Positions 56,594 through 64,000 of a stretch of 64,000 bases of DNA are shown one piece after another. The stretch's first letter is position 1. Every line of letters starts with the position of its first letter. The notes beneath the pieces were generated by a model that did no database searches, was not told where the DNA came from, and was given only the letters and a program-made list of their open reading frames with translations. Source of the stretch: Pseudomonas sp. 10S4 (GTDB lineage Bacteria > Pseudomonadota > Gammaproteobacteria > Pseudomonadales > Pseudomonadaceae); contig NZ_CP133774.1 in assembly GCF_034344865.1 (NCBI RefSeq), forward strand, positions 1,178,001 through 1,242,000, written 5' to 3'. The position numbers and the translations under genes were made by a program.

Positions 56594-56740
56594 TGTGGCG
56601 AGGGGGCTTGCCCCGTTGGGTCGCGCAGCGGCCCCATAGCCAGATAATACGGTCGTTCAGATACACCGCATTATCCGGATTTACGACTGCTTCGCAGCCG
56701 AACGGGGTGATGCGGCGTTCCGACAAGCCCCCTCGCCACA
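56594..56740. repeat. REP pair, type B with an enlarged right arm (B11)
   Basis: Left arm normal. In the right arm the hairpin tip carries the inserted block TGATGCGGCGTTCCGACAAG; its complement, CTTGTCGGAACGCCGCATCA, matches the enlarged arm of B5 at 15 or more of 20 positions. Confidence 0.8.
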
Positions 56741-56781
56741 ATAGAGCCGCGGTGCATTCACTGCACCGCAGACCTCAAGTC

Positions 56782-58788
56782 TCAGCTATAGACACGGCCA
56801 AGGAGCTGCCGATGGCTTTCAAACTGATCGAGCACGTCACGGGTGATCTGATCCTGAGCGAAGCCCATCAAGTCGTAGTCCTGGCTGCCGTTGTGCAGGT
56901 ACACCTCGGCGCGGTAGTAACGTGCACGCGGTTCATCGGCACTATGCGCCGGCACCGTCTCGCTCGCTGCTGCCAAGTAACCGTCCAGGCTGACTTCGTA
57001 GACAAAAGGGTTGCCCTCTTCCATCTCGATCCGCAGGCCCATGCAACGCTTGGACTTGCCCAGCAACGTTTGCACGTCCAGGCCCTGAGCACGCAATTGC
57101 ACCGCGGCATCTTCCAGCGCCGGGCTGACTTGCTTGTCCATGAAACGCTGAACGATCGACTGGTTCGGTTGCAGGTCCAGCTGAGTCAAACGCTCACTGA
57201 AACCACGACGACCGCGCGCGGCCAACTCCGCTTGCTCCTGCTCGATCTGCACGTCCTGGCGCATCGCCTTGTGCAAGCCGAACATAAAGAACACCAGCAC
57301 CACCGAGAACGGCAGACCGGCCAGCACCACCATGGTTTGCATGGCTTCGAAGTTACCGGCGAACAACAGGCCGATGGTCACCAGGGTAATCACCGCCGAC
57401 CAGAAGATCCGCAGCCAGTGCGGGGCATCTTCATCAACGTTGCCGCCCTTGCAGGAAAGGTTGGCCATCATCACCGCGCCGGAATCCGCCGGGGTCAGGA
57501 ACAACACGAAACCAACAAAAATCGACACGCCGATGACGATTTTCGAGGCCGGGTAATGCTCAAGCAATTGGTAGATCGCCATGGACGGCTGTTCGAGTGC
57601 CGTCTTCCCGAGCTCCACCGCCCCATGGTTCATCACCAGGTCCAGGGCCGAGTTACCGAAGATCGACAACCACGCCAGGGTGAAACCCAGCGGGATCAGC
57701 AGCACACCAGCAACCAGTTCACGCACCGTGCGACCACGGGAAATACGCGCGATAAACATGCCGACAAATGGGGCCCAGGAAATCCACCAGGCCCAGTAGA
57801 ACAGGGTCCACAGGCCCATCCAGCGTTCGGTCTTGTCGGCGCTGCCTTCGTACACATAGAGATCGAAGGTTTTCAGCACGATACCGTTCAGGTAGTCACC
57901 GATGTTCTGCACGAAGCCGTTGAGCAGGTGCAGCGTGGGGCCGAACAGCAGCACGAAAATCAGCAGACCGCTGAACAGCACGATGTTCAGGTTGGACAGA
58001 CGACGGATGCCGTTTTCCACACCGGACACGGCAGCAATGGTCGCCACGGTGCTCATCACGATGATCACGATCAACAGGTTGGTGTTGCTGTGTTCCATGC
58101 CGAACAGATTTTCAAGGCCCGACGACACTTGCAGCGAACCAATCCCCAGGTTCGTCACCAGCCCCAGCAGGGTTACGAACATGCCGAAGCCGTCCACCGC
58201 ATGACCAGCCGCGCCTTTGACCCAACGCTCGCCCACCAGCGGATACAGCGCCGAACGCAACGCCAGCGGCTGGTTATGACGGTAAGCAAAGTAAGCAACG
58301 GCCAGACCGACCAATGCGTAGATCGCCCAGCCGTGCAGGCCCCAGTGCAGGAATGTCAGTTGCACTGCCTGACGGGCAGCCATGTTGCTGGCGGCCACGC
58401 CTTCCGGCGGGTTGAAGTAGTGGTCCAGCGGCTCGGACGCACCGAAGTACAGCAGCGAGATGCCGATACCCGAGGAGAACAGCATCCCCGCCCAGGCGCC
58501 GTAGCTGAAGTCCGGGGTGTCGTCCTTGCTGCCCAGTTTGAGCTTGCCGTAGGACGAAAACGCCAGGCCGACCACGAACACCAGGTAAGCAGCGATCACC
58601 ACCATGTAGTACCAGCCGAAGCTGCGGGACAACCAGGCTTGGGCGATACCGAGCAATCTGCCGGCCTCTTGCGGGGCAATGATCAGAATGGCGGTCAACA
58701 ACAGGATCAACGCGGTAGAGGTGTAGAACACCCAACCGTTGACCGTCACCTTCTCGGGTGGGGTCTTTATAAGAGAGGCAGAACTCAT
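56782..58788 (-). CDS. betT: High-affinity choline transporter BetT (BCCT family)
   Basis: 668 residues from the ATG at 58788 (MSSASLIKTPPEKVTVNGWVF). Twelve membrane segments (about 18-510) with BCCT signatures: GIGISLLYFGASEPL in TM3 region, WGLHGWAIYALVGLAVAYF, and FYWAWWISWAPFVGMFIA in TM8 (aromatic substrate box). A cytoplasmic C-terminal domain of about 150 residues, as in osmoregulated BetT proteins. Takes up choline with protons or sodium to feed BetBA. Divergent from betIBA, sharing the 322-base control region with the BetI palindrome. Confidence 0.95.
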   Translation of the reverse strand: MSSASLIKTPPEKVTVNGWVFYTSTALILLLTAILIIAPQEAGRLLGIAQAWLSRSFGWYYMVVIAAYLVFVVGLAFSSYGKLKLGSKDDTPDFSYGAWAGMLFSSGIGISLLYFGASEPLDHYFNPPEGVAASNMAARQAVQLTFLHWGLHGWAIYALVGLAVAYFAYRHNQPLALRSALYPLVGERWVKGAAGHAVDGFGMFVTLLGLVTNLGIGSLQVSSGLENLFGMEHSNTNLLIVIIVMSTVATIAAVSGVENGIRRLSNLNIVLFSGLLIFVLLFGPTLHLLNGFVQNIGDYLNGIVLKTFDLYVYEGSADKTERWMGLWTLFYWAWWISWAPFVGMFIARISRGRTVRELVAGVLLIPLGFTLAWLSIFGNSALDLVMNHGAVELGKTALEQPSMAIYQLLEHYPASKIVIGVSIFVGFVLFLTPADSGAVMMANLSCKGGNVDEDAPHWLRIFWSAVITLVTIGLLFAGNFEAMQTMVVLAGLPFSVVLVFFMFGLHKAMRQDVQIEQEQAELAARGRRGFSERLTQLDLQPNQSIVQRFMDKQVSPALEDAAVQLRAQGLDVQTLLGKSKRCMGLRIEMEEGNPFVYEVSLDGYLAAASETVPAHSADEPRARYYRAEVYLHNGSQDYDLMGFAQDQITRDVLDQFESHRQLLGRVYS

Positions 58789-59110
58789 GGCACAGATGCT
58801 CCGGGCAGTGCGGGAGAAGAACACAAGGCAACGCGTTACCCGACCAATCGGTTAGTTGGCAGCCGACCGGCGGGTGATATAAAGACAGCCCGAAAAAAGC
58901 CCGAAGCCCCGGAGCGCCAGTGCGCGGGGGTTTCGAGCGTTTTCAGATGTCGTTTTTCCGCCAGCTACACGTAGGAAAAACCTGTAGGCAGCGACGAATT
59001 GTCGCAGATCTTATTCTTTGTTGATTGAACGTTCAATCAAAACAAAATAGACTGGCCTTCAATCCGATAGACGTTTTTCGTCCGTCGGAAGGCCTAAGGA
59101 GATGTGCAAG
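58789..59110. other. Divergent control region betT / betIBA
   Basis: 322 bases without an ORF. It contains the BetI operator palindrome at 59021-59040. The left 200 bases presumably hold the betT promoter; I cannot place its boxes with confidence. Confidence 0.6.
59021..59040. promoter_or_regulatory. BetI operator
   Basis: TTGATTGAACGTTCAATCAA is a perfect 20-base palindrome, 71-90 bases before betI. The core TTGAACGTTCAA-type palindrome is the established BetI target in Enterobacteria and Pseudomonas (here ATTGAACGTTCAAT). BetI would repress betIBA and perhaps betT from here until choline is present. Confidence 0.85.
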
Positions 59111-59704
59111 ATGCCCAAGGTCGGTATGCAACCCATCCGCCGTCAGCAATTGATCGAAGCCACATTACAGGCTGTCGATCAGGTCGGAATGGGGGACGCC
59201 AGCATTGCGCTGATCGCCCGTTTGGCCGGTGTCTCGAATGGCATCATCAGTCACTATTTTCAGGACAAGAATGGCCTGATCGCCGCCACGATGCGGTATC
59301 TGATGAGCGTCCTCAGCGAGAGCGTCACCGCGCGCCGCCAGGCGCTGGCAGATGACAGCCCACGGGCCCATCTGCAGGTGATTATCGAAGGCAACTTCGA
59401 CGCCAGCCAGGTCAATGGCCCGGCAATGAAAACCTGGTTGGCCTTTTGGGCCACCAGCATGCACCAGCCGTCATTGCACAGGTTGCAGCGGATCAACGAT
59501 CACCGTCTGTATTCCAACCTGTGCTGCCAGTTCCGCCGTGTATTGCCGCTTGATCAAGCGCGCAGTGCCGCCCGTGGCCTGGCAGCCCTCATTGATGGCT
59601 TGTGGTTGCGCGGCGCGCTGTCGGGAGACGCTTTCGACACCGAGCAGGCGCAACAGATCGCTTACGAATACATGGATTTCCAATTGGCCAAGCAGGTGAG
59701 TTAG
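59111..59704 (+). CDS. betI: TetR-family choline-responsive repressor BetI
   Basis: 197 residues from the ATG at 59111 ([19 protein letters not shown]), the standard BetI length; AAGGAG lies 9 bases upstream. N-terminal TetR helix-turn-helix (about 10-55: [22 protein letters not shown]), C-terminal BetI ligand domain ([21 protein letters not shown], quoted in part). Autoregulates the operon through the palindrome upstream. Confidence 0.96.
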   Translation: MPKVGMQPIRRQQLIEATLQAVDQVGMGDASIALIARLAGVSNGIISHYFQDKNGLIAATMRYLMSVLSESVTARRQALADDSPRAHLQVIIEGNFDASQVNGPAMKTWLAFWATSMHQPSLHRLQRINDHRLYSNLCCQFRRVLPLDQARSAARGLAALIDGLWLRGALSGDAFDTEQAQQIAYEYMDFQLAKQVS

Positions 59705-59813
59705 AGCACACATAAACGCTCAACCCCTGAACTGCTGCTGATCGGTGTTGCCACAACCTAATGGCATCACCCCAGTGGCCTACGCCAACCACTTATGCAC
59801 TTGCGAGGACACT

Positions 59814-61285
59814 ATGGCCCGTTTCGAACTGCAAAAACTCTACATCGATGGCGGTTACTCCGACGCCAGCAGCGACGCCACCTTCGAAGCCATTAACCCG
59901 GCTAACGGTGAAGTCCTCGCAACCGTACAGCGTGCGACGAAAGAAGACGTCGAACGCGCTGTGGTCAGCGCTGAAAAGGGCCAGAAAATCTGGGCTGCCA
60001 TGACCGCCATGGAGCGTTCGCGCATCCTGCGTCGTGCCGTTGATATCCTGCGCGAGCGCAACGATGAACTGGCCGCGCTGGAAACGTTGGACACCGGCAA
60101 GTCGTTCTCCGAAACCAAGTACGTCGACATCGTTACCGGCGCTGACGTGCTGGAGTACTACGCAGGTCTGGTTCCGGCCATCGAAGGCGAGCAGATCCCG
60201 CTGCGCACCACTTCGTTCGTCTACACCCGTCGCGAGCCACTGGGCGTCGTGGCCGGTATCGGCGCGTGGAACTATCCGATCCAGATCGCCCTGTGGAAAT
60301 CCGCACCGGCCCTGGCGGCCGGCAACGCGATGATCTTCAAGCCAAGCGAAGTCACCTCCCTGACCACCCTGAAACTGGCCGAGATCTACACCGAAGCCGG
60401 CGTTCCGGCTGGCGTGTTCAACGTCCTGACCGGCAGCGGCCGTGAAGTCGGCACCTGGTTGACCGAACACCCACGCATCGAAAAAATCTCCTTCACCGGC
60501 GGCACCGATACCGGCAAGAAGGTTATGGCCAGCGCTTCGGCCTCGTCACTCAAAGACGTGACCATGGAACTGGGCGGCAAATCCCCGCTGATCATTTTCG
60601 ACGACGCCGACCTCGATCGCGCCGCCGACACCGCGATGATGGCCAACTTCTACAGCTCCGGCCAGGTCTGCACCAACGGCACTCGCGTGTTCGTACCGAC
60701 TCACCTGAAAGCTGCTTTCGAAGCCAAGATTGCCGAGCGCGTTGCGCCATCCGCATCGGCAACCCGGAAGACGAAAACACCAACTTCGGCCCGCTGGTCA
60801 GCTTCGCCCACATGGAAAGCGTGTTGGGCTACATCGCCAAAGGTAAGGAAGAAGGCGCTCGCGTGCTGTGCGGCGGCTCCCGCCTGACAGACGGCGACTT
60901 TGCCAAAGGTGCATTCGTGGCACCGACCGTGTTCACCGACTGCACCGACGAGATGACCATCGTGCGCGAAGAAATCTTCGGCCCGGTCATGGCCATCCTG
61001 ACCTACGACACCGAAGAAGAAGTGATCCGTCGTGCCAACGACACCGACTTCGGCCTGGCGGCCGGCATCGTCACCAAAGACCTGAACCGCGCTCACCGCG
61101 TGATTCATCAACTGGAAGCCGGTATCTGCTGGATCAACGCCTGGGGCGAGTCCGACGCCAAGATGCCGGTCGGCGGCTACAAGCAATCGGGTGTTGGCCG
61201 TGAGAACGGCATCAGCTCGCTGAACAACTTCACACGCATCAAATCGGTACAGGTCGAACTGGGCGATTACGCCTCGGTTTTCTGA
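59814..61285 (+). CDS. betB: Betaine aldehyde dehydrogenase BetB (frameshifted)
   Basis: Oxidises betaine aldehyde to glycine betaine with NAD(P). Start at 59814 ([19 protein letters not shown]). One G is missing at 60746-60748: restoring it reads [19 protein letters not shown] and gives 490 residues. All catalytic parts are before the break: cofactor motif [10 protein letters not shown] (about 226-235), [11 protein letters not shown] with the general-base Glu (about 252), and the nucleophile Cys in [12 protein letters not shown] (about 286). The C-terminal oligomerisation part continues in the second frame from 60750 to 61285. Confidence 0.95.
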
Positions 61286-61313
61286 TCCACGCGAAGTCTG
61301 GAGTGAACGCCAT

Positions 61314-61444
61314 TGTGGCGAGGGGTTTACCCCCGTTGGGCTGCGAAGCGGCCCCATCCCAGACACCGCATGTCTTCAGATAGAAAGCGGTCGCTGATTT
61401 TGCGACTGCTGCGCAGCCGAGCGGGAGCAAGCTCCCTCGCCACA
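61314..61444. repeat. REP pair, type B, mosaic (B12)
   Basis: Left arm is the GC variant with one change (GAGGGGTTTACCCCC), right arm the AT variant (GGGAGCAAGCTCCC). It lies between betB and betA, inside the operon. Confidence 0.8.
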
Positions 61445-61501
61445 AGTTAAGTGGCAGCTCGGCCACCCGCGACCTGACCACTTTCAAAGAGGGTGCATTT
61501 A

Positions 61502-63205
61502 ATGTCCCAAGAATACGATTACATCATCATCGGTGCCGGCTCGGCCGGTAACACCCTGGCGACCCGTTTGACTGAAGACGAAGGCGTCACCGTCCTGCTG
61601 CTCGAAGCGGGCGGCCCGGACTACCGTTTCGACTTCCGCACGCAAATGCCGGCCGCTTTGGCGTTCCCGCTGCAAGGCCGTCGCTACAACTGGGCCTACG
61701 AAACCGATCCAGAGCCACACATGGACGGTCGCCGGATGGAATGCGGTCGCGGCAAAGGCCTCGGCGGTTCCTCGCTGATCAACGGCATGTGCTACATCCG
61801 CGGCAACGCGATGGACTACGACAACTGGTCGAAACTGCCAGGCCTGGAAGACTGGGACTACCTGAACTGCCTGCCGTATTTCCGCAAGGCTGAAACCCGC
61901 GACATCGGCCCGAACGACTACCACGGTGGCGAAGGTCCGGTCAGCGTGACCACGCCAAAGGCCGGCAACAACCCGCTGTTCCACGCGATGGTTGAAGCAG
62001 GCGTGCAAGCCGGTTACCCGCGCACCGAAGACCTGAACGGTTACCAGCAGGAAGGCTTCGGCCCGATGGACCGTACCGTGACGCCGAACGGCCGTCGCGC
62101 CAGCACCGCTCGCGGTTACCTGGACACAGCCAAGAAGCGTTCGACCCTGACCATCGTTACCCACGCTCTGACCGACAAGATTCTGTTTGAAGGCAAGCGT
62201 GCAGTCGGCGTGCGTTACTTGATCGGCGCCGCTGAAGAGCGCGTTGAAGCCAAGGCCCGCAAAGAAGTGCTGCTGTGCTCCGGCGCCATCGCTTCGCCGC
62301 AGATTCTGCAACGCTCCGGCGTCGGCCCGGCCGAACTGCTGAACAAGCTCGACATCCCGGTGGTCCACGATCTGCCAGGCGTCGGCGAAAACCTACAGGA
62401 TCACCTTGAGCTGTACCTGCAATACGCTTGCACCCAACCGGTCTCGCTGTACCCGTCGCTGCTCTGGTACAACCAGCCAGCCATCGGTGCCGAGTGGCTG
62501 TTCAACGGTACCGGTATCGGCGCCAGCAACCAGTTCGAAGCCGGCGGTTTCATCCGTACCCGCGAAGAATTCGATTGGCCGAACATCCAGTACCACTTCC
62601 TGCCGGTCGCGATTAACTACAACGGCAGCAACGGTGTGAAAGAGCACGGCTTCCAGGCGCACATGGGTTCCATGCGTTCGCCGAGTCGCGGTCGAATCCA
62701 GGCCAAGTCCAAGGATCCGCGCGAGTACCCAAGCATCCTGTTCAACTACATGGCCACCGAGCAAGACTGGCAGGAGTTCCGCGATGGCATCCGCCTGACC
62801 CGTGAAATCATGCAGCAGCCTGCACTGGACGCCTACCGTGGCCGCGAAATCAGCCCGGGCATCGACGTGCAAACCGATGAGCAGCTCGACCAGTTCATCC
62901 GCGAACACGCCGAGACCGCGTTCCACCCGTCCTGCTCCTGCAAAATGGGCACCGACGACATGGCCGTGGTTGACGCTGAAGGTCGCGTACACGGCATGCA
63001 GAGCCTGCGGGTGGTCGATGCCTCGATCATGCCGATCATCACTACCGGCAACCTGAACGCACCAACGATCATGATTGCCGAGAAAATCGCCGACAAGATC
63101 CGTGGTCGTCAGCCATTGCCGCGTAGCAAGGCTGCTTACTTCGTGGCCGGTGATGCACCGGTGCGTGGCAAGCCGCTGCGGGATGTGAGCCCTACTGCCC
63201 AGTAA
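61502..63205 (+). CDS. betA: Choline dehydrogenase BetA
   Basis: 567 residues of the GMC family from the ATG at 61502 ([20 protein letters not shown]), FAD motif included. [22 protein letters not shown] (quoted in part: [16 protein letters not shown], about 89-104) is the GMC signature; active-site His in [12 protein letters not shown] (about 476) and a second His/Asn near the C-terminus ([18 protein letters not shown]). Membrane-associated, oxidises choline to betaine aldehyde and aldehyde to betaine, giving electrons to the respiratory chain. Frame intact. Confidence 0.96.
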   Translation: MSQEYDYIIIGAGSAGNTLATRLTEDEGVTVLLLEAGGPDYRFDFRTQMPAALAFPLQGRRYNWAYETDPEPHMDGRRMECGRGKGLGGSSLINGMCYIRGNAMDYDNWSKLPGLEDWDYLNCLPYFRKAETRDIGPNDYHGGEGPVSVTTPKAGNNPLFHAMVEAGVQAGYPRTEDLNGYQQEGFGPMDRTVTPNGRRASTARGYLDTAKKRSTLTIVTHALTDKILFEGKRAVGVRYLIGAAEERVEAKARKEVLLCSGAIASPQILQRSGVGPAELLNKLDIPVVHDLPGVGENLQDHLELYLQYACTQPVSLYPSLLWYNQPAIGAEWLFNGTGIGASNQFEAGGFIRTREEFDWPNIQYHFLPVAINYNGSNGVKEHGFQAHMGSMRSPSRGRIQAKSKDPREYPSILFNYMATEQDWQEFRDGIRLTREIMQQPALDAYRGREISPGIDVQTDEQLDQFIREHAETAFHPSCSCKMGTDDMAVVDAEGRVHGMQSLRVVDASIMPIITTGNLNAPTIMIAEKIADKIRGRQPLPRSKAAYFVAGDAPVRGKPLRDVSPTAQ

Positions 63206-63238
63206 GACCGTTACACCGCGGCGCAGCCTTCGCGAGCA

Positions 63239-63321
63239 AGCCCGCTCCCACATTGGATCTCCAGTGAACACAGCATTTGTGAACACAGATGATCCAACGT
63301 GGGAGCGGGCTTGCTCGCGAA
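63239..63321. repeat. REP pair, type A (A12)
   Basis: Facing GAGCGGGCTTGCTCGCGAA cores 33 bases after the betA stop. Confidence 0.85.
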
Positions 63322-63491
63322 GGGGCCCGACCAGACAGCACATCTTCTCCTGACCCACCTCGGGTAAACCTTTCCTACACCGTTTCAAGCTTGATCCTAC
63401 CCCCGCGCAGGCCTAATCTAGCGCCACGCAAACGTTTCACTCCCCCTCGCCACACCGATACGCCGCTTCTCCCTACCAAGGAGGTTCTCGA

Positions 63492-64000
63492 ATGTTCGAT
63501 TTCCACCCCCAGCTCAAGCAGCGTTTTGCTGCGTTGCGCACGGGCGCTGAATTCTTTTCGCTGCGTTATGTACGCGAGTCCGGCCAATACCTCTCGGTGC
63601 GCAAGAACGTCGCCGAGCCGCCGAGCCTGAGCCGTGACGAAGGCGCGATGCTGACCGTTCGAGTCAACGGCGTCGAAGCCTACGCCGCGACCAACGACCT
63701 CTCGCAACAAGGCCTGCAAGCTGCGCTGGAGAAGGCCGAGCAACAAGCCCGTCGACTCAAGCCCCACGCCTTGCTCGACCTGAGCACCCAAGTGCTCTCC
63801 AGCGACCGCGCCGACTACTTTTCGCCGAACTTCGACCAGCCCTTCCCGTCCCTGAGCGACTGCTACCAGCTACTCGGCGCCGAATCCGCTGCCGTGCCGA
63901 AGGACGAGCGACTGGTGAACTGGCAGGTCAGCATCGGCATCACCAACGTCGAGCAAATCTACCTCAGCAGCGCCGGCGCCGAATTGCGCCAGGCCCAGCG
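63492..64000 (+). CDS. TldD/PmbA family protease-like protein (5' part, runs off the window)
   Basis: AAGGAGG precedes the ATG at 63492 (MFDFHPQLKQRFAALRTGAEFFSLRY). The visible 169 codons have the N-terminal pattern of TldD/PmbA-type proteins: RYVRESGQYLSVRKNV, GAMLTVRVNGVEAYAATNDLSQQGLQAALEKAEQQA (quoted in part: GAMLTVRVNGVEAYAATND), and VNWQVSIGITNVEQIYLSSAG. The catalytic HExxxH lies further downstream outside the window. Members act as metalloproteases or in maturation of peptide-derived molecules. Not part of the bet operon by spacing. Confidence 0.8.
   Translation, partial: MFDFHPQLKQRFAALRTGAEFFSLRYVRESGQYLSVRKNVAEPPSLSRDEGAMLTVRVNGVEAYAATNDLSQQGLQAALEKAEQQARRLKPHALLDLSTQVLSSDRADYFSPNFDQPFPSLSDCYQLLGAESAAVPKDERLVNWQVSIGITNVEQIYLSSAGAELRQAQ

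Overview
The window is chromosomal DNA from a fluorescent-group Pseudomonas (P. fluorescens type). Three things support this: GC-rich genes, the gene content and order of the Pseudomonas glycine-betaine locus (which I recognise from the PA5372-PA5421 region of P. aeruginosa), and two families of REP-type inverted repeats (cores GAGCGGGCTTGCTCGCGAA and GCGAGGGAGCTTGCTCCC), each present about twelve times.

Layout. 1-9.8 kb is housekeeping and envelope: creD, an O-acyltransferase lodged between creD and creC, creC/creB, a RimB-like retropepsin, a PlsC-type acyltransferase, a DUF2780 protein, a fasciclin protein and an ECF sigma/anti-sigma pair. 9.8-19.0 kb is the minus-strand one-carbon unit glyA-soxBDAG-purU-fdhA, which takes sarcosine to glycine and serine and disposes of formyl-THF and formaldehyde. 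19.3-22.3 kb carries a TraX-like protein, ltaE and an SDR. gbcB and gbcA (22.4-25.1 kb) convert glycine betaine to dimethylglycine. 25.2-32.0 kb is a minus-strand cluster with no obvious link to betaine: a metallophosphoesterase, a membrane-anchored di-haem cytochrome c, and a GMC oxidoreductase fused to an alpha/beta hydrolase. 32.0-33.1 kb has no gene but carries a regularly spaced array of perfect DnaA boxes. 33.1-41.6 kb holds a GNAT gene and the dimethylglycine operon (dipeptidase, DUF5943, dgcA, dgcB, etfA-like, etfB-like). 41.9-43.0 kb has three small genes, one interrupted by a stop. 43.1-49.1 kb is carnitine uptake and breakdown (cdhR, caiX, cdhC, cdhA, cdhB) plus a gamma-butyrobetaine hydroxylase. 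49.5-56.5 kb has a small unknown gene, gbdR, sdaB and the choline/betaine/carnitine ABC transporter cbcXWV. 56.8-63.2 kb is betT/betIBA (choline to betaine). The right edge cuts a TldD/PmbA-like gene.

Together the genes form an almost complete route: gamma-butyrobetaine to carnitine to betaine, choline to betaine, then betaine to dimethylglycine to sarcosine to glycine to serine to pyruvate. Import, and the regulators GbdR, CdhR and BetI, are included.

The most unusual property of the sequence is that eleven single-base insertions or deletions interrupt ten otherwise well-conserved genes or gene pairs (creB/creC, fdhA, soxG, soxA, soxB, gbcA, the GMC fusion twice, the dipeptidase, cbcV, betB), with a possible twelfth in a small unknown gene. 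Correcting one base restores a full-length family protein each time. I read this as base-calling or assembly error rather than decay. Coordinates of those genes are given for the restored gene.
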